The notes: a model not told the origin generated them from the letters alone. A DNA stretch of 5,448 nucleotides from JAKOQB01 sp036824465 (GCA_036824465.1 DAITAC010000172.1:1-5448), one strand, 5' to 3'; shown: positions 1 through 5,263, numbered from the stretch's first letter. Numbers and translations: made by a program.

Positions 1-347
1 AGGTTGCGTGCGAAGGTGAATAGCCAAAGGCGCCCGGCCGACTGCGCCTTCGCCCATTCGAGCAGCTTCGAGCCGATGCCACTGCGCTGAAACCCAACGC
101 GAACGTAGAGCTGCGCGACCGACTCATGCGACGCTGCCACAAACCCGACAAGAGCAGCTTCGAGGATGGCGAGGCGAACCGCATTGCGCGGGAGGACTTC
201 GGTCAGGAAATACTGCCGTTGCTCGGAAAGCGGGTGGGGATCTTTGATGCCGACCCCAGCCTCGAAGCTCGCGCGCCACATCGGGACAAGCTCATCGAGA
301 CATTCGTCGCGGAATTCAGCCAGGGTGACAAGTTCGCGATAGTTCAC
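1..347 (-). CDS. GNAT-family N-acetyltransferase, 3' end missing
   Basis: This is the first 115 codons of a GNAT acetyltransferase, which transfers an acetyl group from acetyl-CoA to an amine; the substrate cannot be read from the sequence. The frame runs off the left edge, so the C-terminal part, roughly a quarter to a third of a usual 150-170 residue member, is not seen. Strand beta-4 is LVGFVAA (about residues 66-72), followed by the acetyl-CoA pyrophosphate loop QRSGIG (87-92) and helix SKLLEWAK. Strand beta-5 is LWLFTFARN near the edge, the usual lead-in to the last conserved motif. The GTG at 345-347 is chosen because a TAA lies three codons upstream in frame and the next ATG (residue 23) would remove the first strand and helix. 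The GTG sits only four bases past the R' box of attC-1, with no clear Shine-Dalgarno sequence. It is the first ORF of its cassette. Confidence 0.85.
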   Translation of the reverse strand, partial: MNYRELVTLAEFRDECLDELVPMWRASFEAGVGIKDPHPLSEQRQYFLTEVLPRNAVRLAILEAALVGFVAASHESVAQLYVRVGFQRSGIGSKLLEWAKAQSAGRLWLFTFARN

Positions 348-351
348 TGCG

Positions 352-464
352 ACTTAACGTTTGAGGAGAGGCGCCCACAACGGCGCAGGGCCGTGAGGCC
401 GCGGGTAGACAACCACGCCTTGCGGCACCACGCCGTTGTGAGTCGCCTCGACGACGGGTTAGGC
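352..464 (-). other. Integron attC recombination site 1 (113 bp)
   Basis: On the minus strand it opens with R'' GCCTAAC (464-458) and closes with R' GTTAAGT (358-352), matching the attC consensus RYYYAAC and GTTRRRY. Between them two arms pair. CACAACGGCG (376-385) is perfectly complementary to 431-440, and GAGGCG (368-373) to 444-449. The two blocks are separated by two bases on one side and three on the other, so one base is left unpaired; such extrahelical bases guide IntI to the bottom strand. The loop is 45 bases. The TAA stop of the NTF2-like gene (461-459) lies inside R'', and the GNAT start follows R' by four bases. Both are normal for cassette boundaries. This is the strongest evidence that the window is an integron array. 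Confidence 0.88.
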
Positions 465-998
465 ACCTGATTGACGAAGGCGTTGCAGAACGCGTTTGAC
501 TTCCGGAATGTCTGGCGCGTCGAGTTCGGCACGCGCTACTGCGCACCACGGATACGGAAGCGCCTGAACCCAGTTCATGACGCGGCCAAGTGCCGCAGCA
601 GGCAGCACTTCCATGGCAGAGATCGTGATGGCCAGGGAATCGACGCGACTGTCGGTTGACGAGAACGACCAGTCATAGCGCCCGCAGCCGACGCGGACCG
701 CGCCCGCTTGCTTCTCTGACATGGCGACCAGCCACCCGCAGCTTAGTGCACGATCTCCTTGCAGGGGGCGCGCACAGAGGCAGAAGGTATAGATGTTCTC
801 GTAGGTTTGACCGAAGCGCCGGACGAGCGTATCGGCCACTGCTTCGCGCCCGATCACCGATGGCGGAAAGGTGATGGCGTCAGTTTGCACGTTCATGTTG
901 AGGCTTACATCCTTCGTGAACGCGCGCTCCAGCAGGTGTGGACGGTTGCTGTCCTTTGCGCTGATGTAGTTCGCGATTGAGTCGGCGGGGCTGTTCAC
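459..998 (-). CDS. NTF2-like / SnoaL-like domain protein
   Basis: A 179-residue protein of the cystatin-like alpha+beta cone fold (nuclear transport factor 2 superfamily). The N-terminal helix region with AKDSNRPHLLERAF, the strand around DVSLNMNVQT, the VIGREAVADTLVRRFGQTYEN helix segment and the VGCGRYDWSF strand match bacterial NTF2-family proteins I recognise by pattern. Members bind or convert small hydrophobic molecules, but I see no residues that settle a reaction here. The start is GTG at 996-998, with GAAGG about ten bases upstream; no ATG is near. The last 50 residues extend beyond the core fold and include PYPWC. Its TAA is part of the R'' box of attC-1, so it is the last gene of its cassette. 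It lies 79 bases after the VOC gene at 1078-1464, with no clear attC between, so the two may share one cassette and transcript. Confidence 0.8.
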   Translation of the reverse strand: MNSPADSIANYISAKDSNRPHLLERAFTKDVSLNMNVQTDAITFPPSVIGREAVADTLVRRFGQTYENIYTFCLCARPLQGDRALSCGWLVAMSEKQAGAVRVGCGRYDWSFSSTDSRVDSLAITISAMEVLPAAALGRVMNWVQALPYPWCAVARAELDAPDIPEVKRVLQRLRQSGA

Positions 999-1077
999 TT
1001 CCGGTGCACCTTCGCTCGGGGAATCTCAGGCGCCCGGCAATCGAGTCGAAGTGGGGCCAGCAGATCGGCGCCGCTGT

Positions 1078-1464
1078 TCATTGACCAACCGGCGGTTCCC
1101 ACAGCTCGACCTTGTTTCCCTCGGGATCCATGACCCAGGCGAATTTCCCATACTCGGACTCCTCGATCTTCTCGAGCACATTGCAGCCTTCCGCCTTGAG
1201 GGCCGCAACGAGCGCATGAACGTCGGCGACGCGATAGTTGACCATGAAGGATGCCGTGCTCGGCGCAAAGTAATTGCCTTTGGCGTCGCCGATCGTCCAG
1301 ATGGTTGTTCCCGTAGTCGGCTTGCCTTCTGCGTCTGTCCAGGTGAACGCAGCGCCTCCCCACTCCTGCACGTCGATGCCCAGGTGCTTCTGGTACCAGG
1401 ATCGCAGGGTTACAGGGTCGCGCGCGTTGAAGAATATTCCGCCGATGCCAGTGACTCTTTTCAT
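1078..1464 (-). CDS. VOC-family (glyoxalase/bleomycin resistance fold) protein
   Basis: A 128-residue single-domain vicinal-oxygen-chelate protein with two beta-alpha-beta-beta-beta units. The first unit opens with VTGIGGIFFNARDPVTLRSW and continues with YQKHLGI and the strand GAAFTWTD. The second opens with FMVNYRVADVHALVAAL and ends with FAWVMDPEGNKVELWEPP, the usual C-terminal VOC signature. The His often found at the first metal position is replaced by Gly (GIGG), while the Glu of VELWE is kept. A metal-dependent glyoxalase activity is therefore not assured. Members act as isomerases, dioxygenases, thiol transferases or drug-binding proteins; the substrate here is unknown. ATG at 1462-1464 is preceded by an exact GGAGG. 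It is unlike the second VOC protein at 4226-4597 in detail, so the two are not a recent duplication. Confidence 0.88.
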   Translation of the reverse strand: MKRVTGIGGIFFNARDPVTLRSWYQKHLGIDVQEWGGAAFTWTDAEGKPTTGTTIWTIGDAKGNYFAPSTASFMVNYRVADVHALVAALKAEGCNVLEKIEESEYGKFAWVMDPEGNKVELWEPPVGQ

Positions 1465-1618
1465 TTACGCCTCCGCAGCAGGGGTGAGGTCAAAGGTGCA
1501 TTCTTATCTATGCTTTCCTGCCAAATCGAGAGTTTCAGAGTGCAGTTTGCGATGCGATCAGTGCTCCAGTGACTCGCCGCTGGCACTTCCTGACTGCAAT
1601 GAATCACCAGGATGTGTT
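1465..1618 (-). other. Intergenic gap without recognisable attC or terminator
   Basis: These 154 bases separate the exported unknown protein from the VOC gene. I find no pair of RYYYAAC/GTTRRRY boxes, no strong hairpin followed by T residues and no convincing promoter pair. A GTG-initiated frame of 48 codons runs to a stop overlapping the VOC start, but it has no ribosome site or recognisable motif. The gap shares the lowered GC of the gene to its left in transcription order (1619-2122). Confidence 0.4.
1470..1474 (-). promoter_or_regulatory. Ribosome binding site of the VOC gene at 1078-1464
   Basis: GGAGG on the minus strand, five bases before the ATG. It is the best Shine-Dalgarno match in the window. 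It fixes the start and suggests this gene is translated independently of the upstream gene, which ends 154 bases earlier. Confidence 0.8.
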
Positions 1619-2122
1619 TCAGTTCATGCGCTGGAAAAGATCAAGGTAAGCATTGCTGAAGAACACGCGATCAAACCGCTCCGATTGGAAGTTGATTTCA
1701 TGATGTTTCTCAAGCATTTCCCTATTCCAGGACATCCAGTAGTTGGACATGCCAACCCAACTGAGCCGGACAGGAGGTTTCTCCTTATGAATAAACGTAA
1801 TCTCAAGAGTGCGCGAGGGTTGATGGCGCTGCCGACCTATGTTGAAGTGGTCCTGCAGGATGATCTCTCTCAATCCTGAGCAGATGAAAATGATTGTCTT
1901 CTGATCTCTTATCGTTCCTTTCTTCTCGCTTTTTCCATCCGTCAACTTCAGATCGATACGAACGATCGATCCAGCAGGTACAAGCAGATTTGGAACATTC
2001 TGCTTGATCCGCAATTTCGCCGCCGCATCACCGTCGTTGGCCCACGCGACCGCAAGAAGAGAAAGGACAAATTCCGATAGCAGCAAAAACAGAAGCGGTC
2101 CTCGCAATTGGTTCACCTTCAT
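1619..2122 (-). CDS. Exported small protein of unknown function
   Basis: A 167-residue protein I do not recognise. Residues 1-28 look like a Sec signal peptide: MKVNQLR, then a leucine-rich core to about residue 24, and AWA just before NDGD as a likely signal peptidase I site. The mature part is basic and rich in beta-type segments (IVRIDLKLTDGK, KTIIFICSGLREIIL, TLEITFIHKE, PVRLSWVG), then an aromatic stretch (SNYWMSWNREM) and a C-terminal FSNAYLDLF. There is one cysteine (residue 81), so no disulfide within a monomer. The frame is open upstream to 2251, but that part is antisense-like and overlaps the membrane gene. ATG at 2120-2122 is chosen for the signal peptide and for the four-base ATGA overlap with that gene. 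GC is clearly lower than around it (28/60 at 1621-1680, 23/60 at 1861-1920), which suggests a separate origin. Confidence 0.72.
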   Translation of the reverse strand: MKVNQLRGPLLFLLLSEFVLSLLAVAWANDGDAAAKLRIKQNVPNLLVPAGSIVRIDLKLTDGKSEKKGTIRDQKTIIFICSGLREIILQDHFNIGRQRHQPSRTLEITFIHKEKPPVRLSWVGMSNYWMSWNREMLEKHHEINFQSERFDRVFFSNAYLDLFQRMN

Positions 2123-2457
2123 CCGGCGTAGCGCAGGACGGCAAGCGGTGCGAGGACATTGACCACCACGGCAAGACATGGAAGCCAGAAGGGTGTTTCC
2201 CGGCGCACACAGGCGATGACTCCGAGGGTCAGGCCGACAACGACCAGACACAACCCGATTGCTCCATAGAATCCGAGCATGAGTAACGCACCGAGCGTGT
2301 AGTAGCGCGCAAACAGCTGTTCGTTGAAAGCACGGCCTTGCGGTGTCTCCAGGAAGAAGATCATGCCAACAAGCAGTACTGGGCAGCAGATGGCAATTAC
2401 GCTGCGCATCGTGCGCTTCCGGTGACCTTCCACGGATACGTCGACTGGCTCGAGCAT
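2119..2457 (-). CDS. Small membrane protein with three predicted transmembrane segments
   Basis: A 112-residue hydrophobic protein of unknown function. Likely membrane segments are SVIAICCPVLLVGMIFFLE (about residues 19-37), a long stretch from YTLGALLML to VVVGLTLGVIACV (about 56-88) that may be one long or two short spans, and WLPCLAVVVNVLAPLAVL near the C-terminus. HRKR before the first and RRE before the last span are positive anchors. ATG at 2455-2457 has AAAGGG eleven bases upstream. An internal ATG at 2407-2409, preceded by GGAAG at six bases, is an equally fair start and would give 96 residues. Its TGA overlaps the ATG of the exported-protein gene (ATGA), and the latter has no Shine-Dalgarno of its own, so the two are probably translationally coupled and may act together at the envelope. 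Confidence 0.7.
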   Translation of the reverse strand: MLEPVDVSVEGHRKRTMRSVIAICCPVLLVGMIFFLETPQGRAFNEQLFARYYTLGALLMLGFYGAIGLCLVVVGLTLGVIACVRRETPFWLPCLAVVVNVLAPLAVLRYAG

Positions 2458-2478
2458 CGGTTCAGCGACCCTTTGGAC

Positions 2479-2556
2479 GCCTGGCGTTTGACATGAGCGT
2501 ACCGCAACGCATGTCCTCGCCAGCCGTCGTCGGTCCGCGCGACGCAAGGCTTAACC
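2479..2556 (-). other. Possible decayed attC site after the UDG gene
   Basis: The stretch between the UDG stop and the membrane gene has attC-like traits. The stop TAA (2553-2551) sits at one end in GGTTAAG, which has two mismatches to RYYYAAC. At the other end GTCAAACGCCAGGC (minus strand) resembles CTCAAACGTTAAGT of attC-1 and CACAAACGTTGGGC of attC-2, with GTT changed to GCC in the R' box. Length (78 bases) is normal for attC, but arm pairing is poor (GCGT, ACCG and ACG blocks only). With GTT lost it should not be recombined efficiently. It may equally be chance. Confidence 0.3.
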
Positions 2557-3138
2557 GTCATGAGCGAGCACTTCCGACACCCGGGTTCGCAGGACGGGAA
2601 TGAGTTCCGCCTCGAACCATGAATTGCGCTTGAGCCAGGGATGGTTGCGTGGGCTCGGATGAGACAGGGGAACCGTGTGGGGCCAGTTCCTTCGCCATGA
2701 ATGAACCGCATCGGTGAGTGACGCACCGTCGTTCGGAAGGTGATACGCCAGCGCGTACTGGCCGATGACAAGCGTCAGTCGTAGGTTCTTCAGGCGTGAC
2801 AGCAATGCGGCTCGCCATGCCGGCGCGCACGCCGGCCGCGGAGGCCGGTCGCCGGATCTGCCAGTTCCGGGGAAGCAGAAACCCATGGGCAGGATGGCCA
2901 CTTTCTTGGCGTCGTAGAAGACTTCGCGCGAGATTCCCAGCCAGGCGCGCAGCCTGTCGCCGCTCGCGTCGTTGAACGGCATGCCCGTTTCGTGAACCTT
3001 TCTGCCTGGCGCTTGACCCGCAATCAGGATGCGAGCCGACGGATGCACTTGAACGATCGGGCGCGGGCCAAGCGGCAGGTATTCAGCGCAAAGCACGCAG
3101 GCGCGGACTTCGGTGAGCAGCGCCGCGATTGAAGTCAT
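2551..3138 (-). CDS. Uracil-DNA glycosylase family protein, likely Fe-S
   Basis: A 195-residue member of the uracil-DNA glycosylase superfamily, which removes uracil from DNA at the start of base-excision repair. Motif 1 is GQAPG (41-45), followed by HETGMPFNDASGDRLRAWLG, a typical family-4/5-like active-site and helix region. Motif 2 is HPSPRN (160-165), the DNA minor-groove loop. Four cysteines lie at C14, C17, C88 and C104; C-x2-C and C-x15-C is the spacing by which family-4 enzymes hold a [4Fe-4S] cluster, so a cluster is likely. In motif 1 Gln replaces the Glu of many family-4 enzymes (GEAPG), so activity or specificity may differ. The frame is open to 3318, but the upstream part is arginine/serine-rich and lies antisense or out of frame to the DUF4304 remnant; ATG at 3136-3138 matches the usual N-terminus. 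Its ribosome site is weak (GGAA about 14 bases away). The TAA may lie in a decayed attC. Confidence 0.88.
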   Translation of the reverse strand: MTSIAALLTEVRACVLCAEYLPLGPRPIVQVHPSARILIAGQAPGRKVHETGMPFNDASGDRLRAWLGISREVFYDAKKVAILPMGFCFPGTGRSGDRPPRPACAPAWRAALLSRLKNLRLTLVIGQYALAYHLPNDGASLTDAVHSWRRNWPHTVPLSHPSPRNHPWLKRNSWFEAELIPVLRTRVSEVLAHDG

Positions 3139-3170
3139 GGGGGAGCGATTCCGACGGCTGACGCCTGACT

Positions 3171-3364
3171 TCAGCGGCGACCGTAGGCTGCGTTTCGATA
3201 ACGAAGCCTCCGCCGTTCCTGTCGAACTGAAACGAGAGCAAGTCGATTCCCTCTTTGACAAGTCGACGGAATTTCGGAAATGAACCGTTGAGCGATGCGG
3301 CTCGCAACTGCGGCACAAAAACGGACTTCAGCTCTGCCTCCATCGACTCGCGCAATGCGGACAT
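3171..3364 (-). pseudogene. Truncated DUF4304-like gene
   Basis: Residues MSALRESMEAELKSVFVPQL, then GSFPKFRRLVKEGIDLLSFQ and FDRNGGGFVIE, match the N-terminal half of DUF4304-type proteins (uncharacterised, usually about 130-180 residues). After GGGFVIE the similarity stops. The original frame goes on to 3083 with unrelated residues and overlaps the UDG start by 56 bases. A one-base shift gives NAAYGRR and a stop at 3171, which looks more like the family and suggests a frameshift followed by loss of the 3' half. The C-terminal segment with the expected WGKH-type and WFR-type motifs is absent. ATG at 3362-3364 is chosen from the homology; upstream starts at 3448 and 3541 add arginine-rich sequence that overlaps or follows the amidase end and looks non-coding. 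The function of the family is unknown, and this copy is probably dead. Confidence 0.5.
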
Positions 3365-3453
3365 GGCGTGCCTGGCGTATTCGCTCAGCCGCGTGCGCAG
3401 ACCGCAGGCCGTGGCACGTCGGCCGGAGCGAAGGGTCACGCGCCACATCTTTC

Positions 3454-4023
3454 CTAATGGGGTTGAAATACTCGATCCAAGATCAATTCGTGCGGGAACG
3501 CGGCGCCGGGATCCACCTTGCGCCGCTGCGTTCTGTCGCACGGCAGTAGCGCGTGGTCGAGTTCGGAATGACGCCTGATGCCATCGCGCGTGATGCCACG
3601 GCGCTGCTTGATGTCGCGGAGCAACTTCACCAACGACGTCAGTTGCGCGTCGGGAAATGGGTCGAGGCCGTCCCCATCGTTAATGAGTTCGATGGCGATG
3701 GAGCGACCGCTGAGGCGAAAGACGTGATGTGCCACCTGGTCTTCCGGCACGCTGGCGCGCAACGCCCCGTCCCGGTCGATCATGTAGTGGATGCCGAGTT
3801 TGGGATGGGCTTCAATCTGTCGAATGCTTTCTTCGAGAGTGCCGGCTCGCACCCAGATGGGCCTGCCTGTCCTGGCATCGCAGGTAGGGCCGCCCGTCGA
3901 ATGGATTACGACCATGTCGATCACTTCCCTGCGAACGTTGCCGGTGCGACGCGCTTCGGTATCACTGGCCGTAACGGCGAGCGCCGTGAAAACCAACCCG
4001 ATCATGGCCGATTTTCTATTCAT
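3454..4023 (-). CDS. Exported N-acetylmuramoyl-L-alanine amidase (Amidase_2)
   Basis: A 189-residue zinc amidase that should cut the bond between N-acetylmuramic acid and the L-alanine of the peptide stem. MNRKSAMIGLVFTALAVTA ending near TEA (about residue 24) is a Sec signal peptide, so the enzyme acts in the periplasm or outside the cell. The domain follows: VVIHSTGG with zinc ligand H41, GIHYMIDRDGAL (77-88), VAHHVF (98-102), SIAIELIN with conserved E112, RHSELDH (H152 the likely second ligand) and RKVDPGAAFP with K169 and third ligand D171. The gap between H152 and D171 is longer than the ten residues of AmpD, so a loop is inserted, or H157 is the ligand. No cell-wall-binding domain is attached. 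ATG at 4021-4023 gives the signal peptide; the frame is open to 4146 but that part lacks homology. GGAAGGG lies rather far (about 16 bases) upstream. TAG stop, then 89 bases to the DUF4304 remnant. Confidence 0.88.
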   Translation of the reverse strand: MNRKSAMIGLVFTALAVTASDTEARRTGNVRREVIDMVVIHSTGGPTCDARTGRPIWVRAGTLEESIRQIEAHPKLGIHYMIDRDGALRASVPEDQVAHHVFRLSGRSIAIELINDGDGLDPFPDAQLTSLVKLLRDIKQRRGITRDGIRRHSELDHALLPCDRTQRRKVDPGAAFPHELILDRVFQPH

Positions 4024-4225
4024 GTTGCCGACTGTGCGCCCTTCCGCGCAACTGTCGGCACTCTGTGGCGCCTGACGTCTTCCATCAGCGGCGCTGACCA
4101 GTGCGGTCCGCTGCGTGCCCGTGTCGGGCGGCAGCGTGACCTGCATTGATTGAGCACAACGCGCCTCGCGACGGATCGATGCCGGTGTCCCGCAGCCTGG
4201 CGATCATGGGCGCCGGCCGTTCAAG
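4024..4225 (-). other. Gap between VOC and amidase genes, possible eroded cassette boundary
   Basis: About 200 bases without a credible gene. Just after the VOC stop, TTGAACGGCCGGCGCC (minus strand, 4225-4210) is partly complementary to the stretch ending TTGTGCTCAATC near 4145-4160: ten of sixteen positions match after reverse complementing. This recalls the arms of an attC. No RYYYAAC or GTTRRRY box is intact. A second imperfect inverted pair lies at 4062-4100 around GGCGCC and GGCGCT. I would not call a site here, but the position is where one is expected. Confidence 0.3.
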
Positions 4226-4597
4226 CTAACTCGGCCCGCGCGGTTGGAAGAGTTCGACGGGATTGCCCGATGGATCCTCGACGAGCACTTGCTGGCCTCC
4301 TGGTCCCTTGATGGGCTTGCTTCGGAAGACCGCACCTTGGGCGGTAAGTTCGACGACCGTGGCTTCGATGTCCCGGACCTCGACCACGAGTCGATTCCAG
4401 CCCCCGGGTTCTGGTGTGGCCCCATTCTTCAGCTTCTTCCTTGCTGACGTGCCGGGTCCGCTGAGCCAAAGAGAAAGACCTTTGCGTTTGAGGATGGCGA
4501 AGGGTGGGCCCCATCGGTCCGTAAGCCTGAAGCCCAACGCTCTATAGAACGGTAGCGCTGCATCGACATCATTGACCAAGTAGCGGACGGCCGGCAT
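4226..4597 (-). CDS. VOC-family (glyoxalase/bleomycin resistance fold) protein
   Basis: A 123-residue single-domain VOC protein. First unit: VRYLVNDVDAALPFYRALGF, then RWGPPFAILKRKGLSLWLSG. Second unit: WNRLVVEVRDIEATVVELTAQGAVF, ending with GGQQVLVEDPSGNPVELFQP, the classic C-terminal signature with its metal-position Glu (VELF). This layout is that of bleomycin-resistance-like and glyoxalase-like proteins that work as dimers and bind small ligands or metals. The RYLV opening lacks the common first His, so the chemistry is uncertain. ATG at 4595-4597 has a strong GAGGAG at six bases. It is the first gene after attC-2, with a 74-base leader between the R' box and the ATG, as expected for a cassette. 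The stop is TAG. It differs clearly in sequence from the VOC gene at 1078-1464. Confidence 0.88.
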   Translation of the reverse strand: MPAVRYLVNDVDAALPFYRALGFRLTDRWGPPFAILKRKGLSLWLSGPGTSARKKLKNGATPEPGGWNRLVVEVRDIEATVVELTAQGAVFRSKPIKGPGGQQVLVEDPSGNPVELFQPRGPS

Positions 4598-4603
4598 GTG
4601 GCG

Positions 4604-4609
4604 CTCCTC
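4604..4609 (-). promoter_or_regulatory. Ribosome binding site of the VOC gene at 4226-4597
   Basis: GAGGAG on the minus strand, six bases before the ATG. This strong site within the cassette leader confirms the start and excludes the longer overlapping frames. Confidence 0.75.
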
Positions 4610-4671
4610 TTCGGCGACTGTTCCTGGCGCTTCACTTTGCGCTGCGAGTTTTTAGACGATTGCCTTGTAAG

Positions 4672-4805
4672 GCCCAACGTTTGTGCTCAGCGCCCGGAGC
4701 GGCCAGCCGGTGGAGATGCACTTGAGCGAAGCCCGCATTGTCTGTTCCGCGGCCCATGCCGTTGCGGGTCGGCTCGAGCGACAGGTCAGGCGCCACCTGT
4801 TAACC
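4672..4805 (-). other. Probable integron attC recombination site 2 (134 bp)
   Basis: R' GTTGGGC (minus strand, 4678-4672) fits GTTRRRY exactly and is preceded by CACAAAC, close to CTCAAAC before R' of attC-1. At the other end GGTTAAC (4805-4799) fits RYYYAAC except at its second base, and it holds the TAA stop of the SRPBCC gene in the same register as in attC-1. Pairing blocks GCGCC (4690-4694) with GGCGC (4789-4793), and AGCCG (4705-4709) with CGGCT (4770-4774), allow an imperfect hairpin with a large middle loop. The stem is much weaker than in attC-1, so the site may be worn or only partly folded. Confidence 0.62.
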
Positions 4806-5246
4806 CGGGATTTCGGCCTCTACGAGCCTGGCAAGTAGCGCGAGGGACTCTTGCCACCCGAGATAGCACGTTTCGAGGGGAATGACGTCGGGTATTCCCT
4901 CCTGCACGACGTTCAATTCGGTTCCGCAAGGCACCTTCCTGAAGGACACGGTGACCTGCAACGTGCCGGGCAAGTTGGGGTCGTCGAACCTGTCCGTGTG
5001 ACGGATGCGTTCATGTGGCACCAGTTCAAGGTCCTCCCCGCCGAAGGAGTGGCTGTTGCCTGTCGTGAAGTTCGTGAATGACATCCTGAAAGTGCCGCCG
5101 ACTTTGGCGTCCAAGTGGTGGACCTTCCCGGTGAAGCCATTCGGCGGAAGCCACTTGACCATGGCGTCAGCGTCGAGGAACGCGCGATAGACCCTTTCTG
5201 GGGGCGCACGAAGCACGCGATGAATCCGGACTGTGTTGGCGGGCAT
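4800..5246 (-). CDS. SRPBCC / AHSA1-family protein
   Basis: A 148-residue START/Bet v1-like protein of the Aha1-domain (AHSA1, SRPBCC) family, with a helix-grip fold around a deep hydrophobic pocket. The opening VRIHRVLRAPPERVYRAFLD, then AMVKWLPPNGFTGKVHHLD and VGGTFRMSFTN, is the family hallmark. It goes on with HSFGGEDLELVPHERIRHTD, the strand GTLQVTVSFRKV, GTELNVVQEGIP and the C-terminal helix CYLGWQESLALLARLVE that closes the pocket. Members bind small ligands or take part in stress or transport functions; the ligand cannot be read. ATG at 5244-5246 is chosen since AAAGG lies ten bases upstream; the ATG at 5262-5264 has no such site. The TAA lies in the outer box of attC-2, so this is the last gene of its cassette. 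Confidence 0.88.
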   Translation of the reverse strand: MPANTVRIHRVLRAPPERVYRAFLDADAMVKWLPPNGFTGKVHHLDAKVGGTFRMSFTNFTTGNSHSFGGEDLELVPHERIRHTDRFDDPNLPGTLQVTVSFRKVPCGTELNVVQEGIPDVIPLETCYLGWQESLALLARLVEAEIPG

Positions 5247-5263
5247 GACGGCTGCGCCTTTCA

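Noticed and set aside
126..470. Plus-strand ORF of 114 residues
   Set aside because: It lies opposite the GNAT gene and attC-1, has arginine-rich composition and shows no recognisable motif, whereas the minus strand has a clear GNAT signature.
1480..1530. TTGGCA with a nearby TAAGAA-like box as a promoter for the VOC gene
   Set aside because: Spacing is about 12 bases, not 16-18, and the boxes match weakly. Chance in a more AT-rich gap is more likely.
1472..1592. GTG-initiated minus-strand frame ending over the VOC start
   Set aside because: It is 48 codons with no ribosome binding site or motif. The VOC gene has its own strong GGAGG, so coupling is not needed.
1274..1879. Plus-strand ORF of 201 residues across the VOC and exported-protein genes
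   Set aside because: It crosses two minus-strand genes and the gap between them, with no ribosome site or domain. High GC readily opens antisense frames.
4062..4100. GGCGCC/GGCGCT inverted pair as an attC or terminator
   Set aside because: There are no terminal boxes, no T-tract and only a few paired bases; a shared 12-mer with attC-2 (GTCAGGCGCCAC) is expected by chance at this GC.
3553..4149. Plus-strand ORF of 198 residues opposite the amidase
   Set aside because: It is an antisense shadow; the minus strand has a signal peptide and all amidase motifs.
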